A stretch of DNA of 24,436 nucleotides from Zarea fungicola. Taxonomy: Eukaryota > Ascomycota > Sordariomycetes > Hypocreales > Cordycipitaceae. Location: positions 1-24,436 of the forward strand of contig FWCC01000522.1 in assembly GCA_900169235.1 (NCBI GenBank), given 5' to 3'. The position numbers were made by a program, and so were the translations under genes. This document shows positions 19,398-24,436 of the stretch, in pieces. Numbering within the stretch: the stretch's first letter is position 1; each line of letters starts with the position of its first letter. The notes beneath the pieces were generated by a model. It was not told the DNA's origin, did not search any database, and worked only from the letters and a program-made list of their open reading frames with translations.

Positions 19398-20240
19398 TTC
19401 GTGATAGGCAGTGGACGGCGAAATTGCAGGCTACTTCGCAGAGTTACATGGAAAGATGAGGACAAAGAGGCGCGTAACAGGATTTGTTGAAAACTGGTGG
19501 TATATAGGAGAAGGACGCTCAGCTTCACGGGCAAGCTCCCGCTGTGGATTTCAGGTGAGCGACCCGCCTCGTGGCATGCAGCGCTTAACGGTTGGACAAG
19601 CGTTGCCCAGATGGAAAGAGGATCTGAGCAGTTGAGGCATTTGGACAAATTGGCCTCATGCCCCCGCACTTGGAAACTACGGGGGCAGAGAGACATCAGA
19701 GCTAGAGCATCATTCAGCTCAGGCTAGTGTGGTCTAACTAGCTATAGGGAGGGAGGTTCTCACCCAGCCCAGTATTTCGGTGGGCTGGATATTGAACCTC
19801 CAGAACAGCCAAGTAAGCATGCGCATGAGTCTTGGTGTGACACCTCAAAGCGCGGTAGCTAAAGTCGTTGCATAGAGAATATAAAATACCCAAAAAAAAA
19901 ATTATTGTAAAATGGTGATGGTGAACAAGCCAAGCCCTGCGGCGGAGTATAAATCGCAAATTCGGAATAGTCCAATGGCAGCATTGTCACGGGGCCATCC
20001 TTATCCTATGTTGACTTATAGAAATAGCTATAGCACAGAGCTAGACCCGCGCATGGGTGCAGATGCCATCCAATCAGCGCCTTGAAAACTGTCTTCTCAC
20101 TTCCCCCCGCATGGAAAGCTAGACTTGTCATTTCTGCTATAACTAGGATATTTTCACTCGAACAAAGCAGTCTTCATCTGCTACCACCTGTGGTGATATT
20201 CATCGAGCTTGAAGGCAGCTTCCCGAATATTCCGTTGCAA
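19398..20240. promoter_or_regulatory. Shared upstream region of the divergent HeLo-like pair
   Basis: This region of 843 bp separates the two start codons. A TATATA at 19501-19506 suits gene A (104-109 nt upstream of its ATG). TATAAAT at 19948-19954 faces gene B but is 287 nt from its ATG, implying a long leader if used. Also present are an AATATAAAAT element near 19879 and a poly-A run at 19892-19900. No other ORF here is credible. Confidence 0.45.
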
Positions 20241-21620
20241 ATGGATCCCTTAAGTAGCATTGCATCCCTACTAGCGGTTGCCACCGCCGGTGTCCAGTCG
20301 ACGAGATATTTGAAAGACACGATCAAGCGCTACAAAACGCGCGATTCCACACTACAAAGACTTTTCTCTGAAGTTGATGACACGGAAAACAGCCTGAATA
20401 GTCTTTTACAGTTGCTTGAGGCTGCTAACCAACGGCCAGCGGTAGCTGCCGATACCTCTATGGCTGGGCTGCTCCTTGGGCCTATTAAACGATGTTCTCA
20501 GCTTTGCAGCGAATTTGAAGTTGCCATGAGGCGCTTTAGTGGGAAGTCCAAGTCTACTTTTATAGATTGGGCAAGAATGGAATTCATGAAAGGAGATACA
20601 AATCAGTTTATGGATACTCTGGCGAGGTACAAAGCCACAATCTCGGTCGGACTGGGTGTGCTTACCATGTAGGAGTTTTTATTATTTACCACCTCCTCGG
20701 GTAAACTCACTTTCTGACTTGGTCAATATAGGCACACTGTCAAAATTTCCGAGAAGGCACTTGAAGAGTTCGAGGAAATGGTCAAGGACACTATGTATGG
20801 CCTGAGTCTCCAATTACAGCGTATCAACGACAAGATGGAGACCTTGCCGCCAGCTAGCGATAGCAACAATGGCGCGCCAAAATCAGATATAGACCTAAAC
20901 GACGAACGACAAGTCACAGAACAGTGTTTACAGATTTGCGAAGACGCGAAACGGTACATTGAGTCTTTAGCCAGTAGAGACCCCACTCTGCTGCCTGATC
21001 CTGTTGCAAAAAGTTCCGCCATTCTGCAAGAAGGTTTCATAGCACAGCTGTTGACGCGCAGGGCCCTGAGCGACAATCAGGCAAGTTTAGTAAAGATTAT
21101 TACTGAACTTCGAGAGCGACTTGAGACCGTTATTGCGAGTGGGGATTCAAGAGACAGACGGCGATTGGAGGAGGATATACAGACATCTAAGCAGTGCCTG
21201 GAAGTTTGTAAACTGGCATCCAGTGAAGTGACTAGCCAAAAGATACACATCATTGGAGAGGCCGTTGCGGATGGAGAGAGCGACCACATGGTAGTTACAA
21301 CGCTGGCAGACATCTTCAATGTCGGAAAGACAATGTCTACAAACCGGTCAGCGTTGCTCGTTGGGTCGATGAGCGATGATGCTCTTGTGCAGTTGTCGCA
21401 CGACCGCTACAGCCGTTTCGGGACTTTAACCACAACAAGCCATACCAGCCTCGGCCACACTGTTGCCATGGGCCCCGAAACAGTCAATACTATTTCCTCA
21501 ATTGGCCATCAACAACGCAAAGCGCACCAGACCGAGCAGCGGAACCCACCCTCTTCCAACGAGACGAGACGAAGAGCGACATACCCAGAGAATCATGCGC
21601 CCAAGCCGACGGAAGAATAG
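20241..21620 (+). CDS. HeLo-like N-terminal domain protein B, 438 aa, two exons (20241-20668, 20732-21620)
   Basis: This is a paralogue of protein A in divergent orientation. The N-terminus is MDPLSSIASLLAVATAGV, and shared blocks are GPIKRCSQLCSEFEVAM, KSKSTFIDWARMEFMKGD and YKATISVGL. The intron 20669-20731 (GTAGGA...ATAG) is phase 2 in codon 143, the residue aligned to the split codon of protein A, so the gene structure is ancestral. The coiled coil repeats the ERQVTEQCLQIC motif. The C-terminal module (about 311-368) is recognisable only in outline (MVVTTLADIFNVG, then VGSMSDDALVQLSHD) and lacks the RTRQVGG core. A disordered Thr/Ser/His-rich tail of about 70 residues follows. The first ATG of the frame is at 20241. 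There is no NACHT or repeat domain. Function is inferred as for protein A. Confidence 0.92.
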
Positions 21621-21679
21621 AACTACAGCCAGCATATAATTATCCAAGCAGTTTCTCAAGGCAGAGCTTTTAGTCCTGG

Positions 21680-21704
21680 TTTTTTTTTTCTTGAAAAAAA
21701 AAAA
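21680..21704. repeat. T10-CTTG-A11 palindrome downstream of HeLo-like gene B
   Basis: Ten T, CTTG, then eleven A, starting 60 nt after the stop codon. It could fold into a stem-loop in the 3' untranslated region. It is the fourth T-run/A-run pair in the window. Confidence 0.75.
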
Positions 21705-21837
21705 GATATAATTTGCAATTGACGAATTAGCCTAGAACATTTGTTGGACTTGTATAGCAGGCGGGTGAGGACCTGGCACTTGTCAGCATAGGACGGTCCT
21801 GTGTGGAGTGGCACTGCTTATAATCACCACCACCTAT

Positions 21838-22248
21838 TCAGCGACGAATACGGCCAGGCAGGTTTCTCCTCTCGGCATTGCTTGTGACGTAAATTACTGT
21901 GCCCTGTAGACCAAATTCTGGGGGGAGGTTTCCGCATTTCTTCATACACGTCCACATCCAGACATTGATCATGTTTGCAGTTTGAACATACCGGATACCC
22001 CTAGTTGCGAGTAGTGGTAGCGGAGACAGTATTACCACTAGCCTGAAAAGAGGGTAAATTCCAAGAGTGTTGAGAGGAATACAAAGGAGACACGGCACAT
22101 CCTAGAAGAAATCACGTATGAGCAGGCTTCATTTCGTAATAAGTGAAAGATATGAAGATTAAGTAGACGGATAGTATACTTTCGTTCCATTGATGTTCCA
22201 CGGTATTGTTTCAACGGGATGAGCTTGGATTGCTATAATATTCGGCAT
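21838..22248 (-). CDS. Possible two-exon hypothetical protein, 110 aa
   Basis: A model with exon 1 at 22248-22180 (MPNIIAIQAHPVETIPW...), intron 22179-22102 (GTATAC...TTCTAG, 78 nt) and exon 2 at 22101-21838 joins in phase 0 without a stop. Exon 2 has one hydrophobic stretch (FRLVVILSPLPLLA) and ends with an Arg-rich tail. No family is recognised and no promoter element is clear. I offer it because the splice sites and frame agree; a chance alignment is quite possible. Confidence 0.27.
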
Positions 22249-22444
22249 AACGGCATGCGGGCATGCTAGAGTGGAAGCCAGAAGTCGACTGTGAACCTAG
22301 CCCCGGCATTTTGCTTCCAAGTCTCTGCCATCTGGTCTCATTCGATAGGGAGGATGGTAAAAGTGGTTACTGGCAGCGCCGAAAGCTTCTGCTCCCTTCC
22401 TTGGTGAGACCAAGTCATCCGATATATTGTCGCTCTGTCTGCAT

Positions 22445-22741
22445 TTACTGCAGGGAGCTTGTCGAACATGGAATAGACATTGGAGTGAGCTCTGCACATC
22501 GTTGTTCCTGTGACTGATCCAAATTGTTGAACATCCTGTGCGACATGGCTTGTTCGTCCTTTTGGTTGTCGGCGTAGAACAGGCTTTGGAATAATCGTTG
22601 CAATGACATGTCGCTCATGTAGCCACCAACTTGTCTTGTTTTGCAGCCAAAGCCTTGATTCCTTCCATGAATAGTTTTCCCGTTTGTCGATACCATGATC
22701 TGTATCGCATCCCCTTTTGCATAGTTATCAATGGTGCTCAT
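22445..22741 (-). pseudogene. Truncated third copy of the HeLo-like family (C-terminal module only)
   Basis: The frame from ATG 22741 reads STIDNYAKGDAIQIMVSTNG, KTIHGRNQGFGCKTRQVGGY, MSDMSLQRL. About half its residues are identical to the C-terminal module of protein A (residues about 320-375), including MVSTNGK, HG.N and TRQVGGY. In protein A this module sits at the end of a 426-aa protein, but here a TGA lies nine codons in frame upstream of the ATG and no coiled coil or HeLo-like N-terminus precedes it. The tail after the module is unrelated. It is on the same strand as gene A and about 820 bp beyond the end of gene B, so a partial duplication that lost its 5' part is likely. Expression as a small stand-alone protein cannot be excluded. 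Confidence 0.7.
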
Positions 22742-22802
22742 GGTTTTATGGTTGACGAAAGATCATGTACGAATGGTTGACACGTCGGGCCTTAATAAGC
22801 CG

Positions 22803-22895
22803 GCTGCAACTGCATATGGCGCACATTGATAGATTCGCCATGTTCCAGCATCATCCGCATGACCAACGCCCGAAGCGCCACGGAAAGCGCCATGC
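22803..22895. repeat. Imperfect direct repeat, copy 1
   Basis: A segment of about 93 bp (GGCTGCAACTGCATATGGCG through GCCACGGAAAGCGCC) recurs in diverged form at 22998-23083. On the minus strand this copy is an open frame (MALSVALRALVMRMM, ending LQPAY). Confidence 0.6.
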
Positions 22896-22997
22896 CAAAT
22901 AGAGTTGGAATTGGTTGTAATTTCAGTGGTGCTGATGGTGGTGTGGTGGATACATAGGCATGTAAGGAATACAACCCTGAAGTCAAGTTCTACAACG

Positions 22998-23083
22998 GTT
23001 GCACTAGCATATGCCGTACATTGTTAGATTTGCCACCACTTATTGTCCATGAACAACGCTCAAAGCGGCACAAACAGAGTTTA
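22998..23083. repeat. Imperfect direct repeat, copy 2
   Basis: Same order of blocks as copy 1 (GCATATG.CG.ACATTG.TAGATT.GCCA, then CATGA.CAACGC.C.AAGCG.CAC). On the minus strand a CGG in copy 1 corresponds to TGA here, and other C-to-T changes and small deletions break the frame. Confidence 0.6.
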
Positions 23084-23240
23084 CAAATGAAGTCCCGGTG
23101 CGCTCAGAGGCATGTGGAAGTTTCATGAAATTTCCAAAAAAATATTGACTCACAATTTTTTTTTGCCATGTCCATTGTCGTACTGTAGACCTTGAGAGGT
23201 GCCGAAGGCAAGAAGTAGAAGAGACCTACAGAGTAGTGTC

Positions 23241-23259
23241 CTGTCACGCAGAGCAGGAA
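23241..23259. repeat. 19-bp direct repeat, copy 1
   Basis: CTGTCACGCAGAGCAGGAA recurs with one G/A difference at 24417-24435, at the very end of the window and about 1.18 kb away. Confidence 0.6.
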
Positions 23260-23483
23260 AACATCACAACAAGGGTTGACAAGTCCACATTTTTCACAGC
23301 ATTAGTCTAAAGTTATTCTAAAGCCTCTAGGCTATCAAGTATAGAGTAATCTATTTTATCTAAATAAATTACAACAACTTGTCACATCTGGGGATAGGAG
23401 GAATCAGGTCACGTGTGGCCTAGCTATTTAGCTGGCATTCAAAATCATTACTTGGAAATTAACAGCCCTACACACATCTACAA

Positions 23484-23965
23484 TCAGCACATCCCATCGC
23501 GTATTCGATATTTGACAAGGGTCTCGATGTAGTGGTGGGGAGATGGCCCAACTGTTGTGTGGCGCCACGCGCCTTGTCCTCCAGTGCGTGAGCCTCTGTG
23601 GAAGTTTTCCTCATACAGAGTGCGGTATCTCTGCTGGATTATGACAACACTTCTGACCCGGTATGCAGTGTCCTATTTCTTAGAATCTCAAGTGTAAACG
23701 TTTTAATCTCGTGTGTTTTTCCAAGTTACTTACATGGTTCTCGTACCGCCCTGCCCGTCAAGGCAATAGCGGCTGCCGCCAGAACCACCATATTGATACC
23801 CCAGCCGCTTCGCCCTGTAACGTGGCAAATGGGCAGCATAGTAAGTCCAAGGAATGGCTCGTGCTCTACAAGCCCGCCAACATGATGTCTAATACAAGAC
23901 GGTAAAAACTCAATGACAGCACTGGTATGCGGGAGAAAACAGACTAGGGCCACTATGAGAGCATA
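23484..23965 (-). other. Exon-like segments of a possible spliced gene
   Basis: Two coding-like open stretches occur on the minus strand. The first (23965 to about 23735) follows a CTGCTAG acceptor, has hydrophobic segments (YALIVALVCFL; NMVVLAAAAIALTG) and ends near a perfect GTAAGT donor. The second (about 23660-23484) reads QQRYRTLYEENFHRGS, KYRIRDGMC and then a stop. Joining them is ambiguous: the GTAAGT donor leaves the hydrophobic frame in phase 1 with no matching acceptor, whereas a GTACGA donor 10 nt upstream gives phase 0 with an ATAG acceptor. No initiating exon is identified. A faint likeness of the first segment to RTA1-type membrane proteins is too weak to use. Confidence 0.3.
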
Positions 23966-24183
23966 CTAGCAGCAGCGTGAATGCAGCTACTGCCATCTGT
24001 ATTAAAGTATCTTCAAGCCCAGCAAAAGAGCCCGGTTGCCCATTTAGGTTTTTCGGTTTTCAAGAAAGCCTTGCCATTCATTCATTTGCATGCCGCTACG
24101 GAAGCGCTTGGCAGGACGACGTGGGGTGCTGAGACACTGATGGCGGTTGTTCGGCGAGCACCAACGGCCAACGAGAGTGTCTA

Positions 24184-24237
24184 GCAGCGAAAAGAAGAAA
24201 AAAGAAAAAAGAGAAAAAAGAGAAAAAAAGAGAAAAG
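24184..24237. repeat. GA/A-rich purine microsatellite
   Basis: About 50 bases of almost pure purine (repeats of GAAAAAA/GAGAAAAAA type) on the plus strand, a simple-sequence tract likely to vary in length between isolates. Confidence 0.8.
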
Positions 24238-24416
24238 GTGGCTTGCATTCGGCAACTGAGAATTTCGGCATGTAAGCCGAGTATTGAAGAGGGCTAAAAA
24301 TGAAGATCCAAGCAGCCCGGGCTTGCCTGGCGTTATCCACAAAGCAATACAGTGAGTGGTCTAGCTCCTTATGAAGGGGTTCCGTCAGTCGCACCCAAGG
24401 CAGTACAACAGCGTAA

Positions 24417-24435
24417 CTGTCACGCAGAACAGGAA
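24417..24435. repeat. 19-bp direct repeat, copy 2
   Basis: CTGTCACGCAGAACAGGAA, 18 of 19 bases as at 23241-23259. The window ends one base later, so the full extent of the repeat cannot be judged. Confidence 0.55.
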
Positions 24436-24436
24436 T

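Noticed and set aside
22263..22517. Plus-strand ORF with several cysteines
   Set aside because: Partly antisense to the HeLo-like relic; no start context or family.
24044..24394. 116-codon minus-strand ORF with a Phe-rich hydrophobic segment
   Set aside because: The FFFFS/LFSLFS stretch is the translation of the purine microsatellite at 24184-24237 read on the opposite strand.
1..24436. Search by eye for tRNA, rRNA, CRISPR, phage or bacterial operon signals
   Set aside because: No tRNA B-box-like sequence in a foldable context, no rRNA-like sequence and no regularly spaced repeats were seen; the gene structure is fungal nuclear.

Overview
The window reads as an accessory stretch of the nuclear genome of a filamentous ascomycete (Pezizomycotina, probably a Sordariomycete; order and genus cannot be fixed from the sequence). 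The evidence is a set of short GT-AG introns (51-86 nt) in frame-consistent positions, fungus-restricted families (HET, HeLo-like N-terminal domain, hydrophobin, DUF7924-like), TATA-like boxes about 80-105 nt upstream of several start codons, and long TA-rich, stop-rich spacers that look like decayed repeats. There is no rRNA or tRNA gene and no bacterial-style operon. Eight genes are well supported, about one per 3 kb.

Left third (1-7.4 kb). A heterokaryon-incompatibility (HET) protein of 784 aa (225-2642, one intron) is followed by a 1.3-kb TA-rich spacer. Next comes a six-exon gene for a type I membrane protein with a signal peptide, kelch-type beta-propeller and C-terminal transmembrane helix (3916-5847). 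After that, on the minus strand, is an intronless secreted protein of 340 aa with an unfamiliar two-part architecture (6277-7299). Two diverged copies of one repeat flank the kelch gene.

Middle (7.4-15.3 kb). A sparse region holds a three-exon, 100-aa, eight-cysteine hydrophobin (minus, 9837-10246), a 100-aa secreted protein with ten cysteines in a compact C-terminal knot (plus, 12380-12682), and a 408-aa protein of a fungal family with a PD-(D/E)XK-nuclease-like motif (plus, 13621-14847). Several weak ORFs and gene remnants lie between them, plus a possible small coiled-coil protein at 14953-15237.

Right third (16-24.4 kb). Two divergently transcribed paralogues carry the HeLo-like helical N-terminal domain found on fungal NLR and cell-death proteins (minus 18037-19397; plus 20241-21620). 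Their single intron falls at the same aligned residue in the same phase. A third, truncated copy of the C-terminal module lies at 22445-22741. The last 2 kb has diverged repeats and ambiguous exon-like segments on the minus strand.

Together the window combines non-self-recognition/cell-death-type genes (HET at the left, the HeLo-like group at the right) with fast-evolving surface and secreted proteins. That mix is typical of variable, repeat-bounded fungal regions. The most interesting objects are the HeLo-like pair plus relic, which lack any NACHT domain or repeats, the two-part secreted protein, and the PD...EAK protein.
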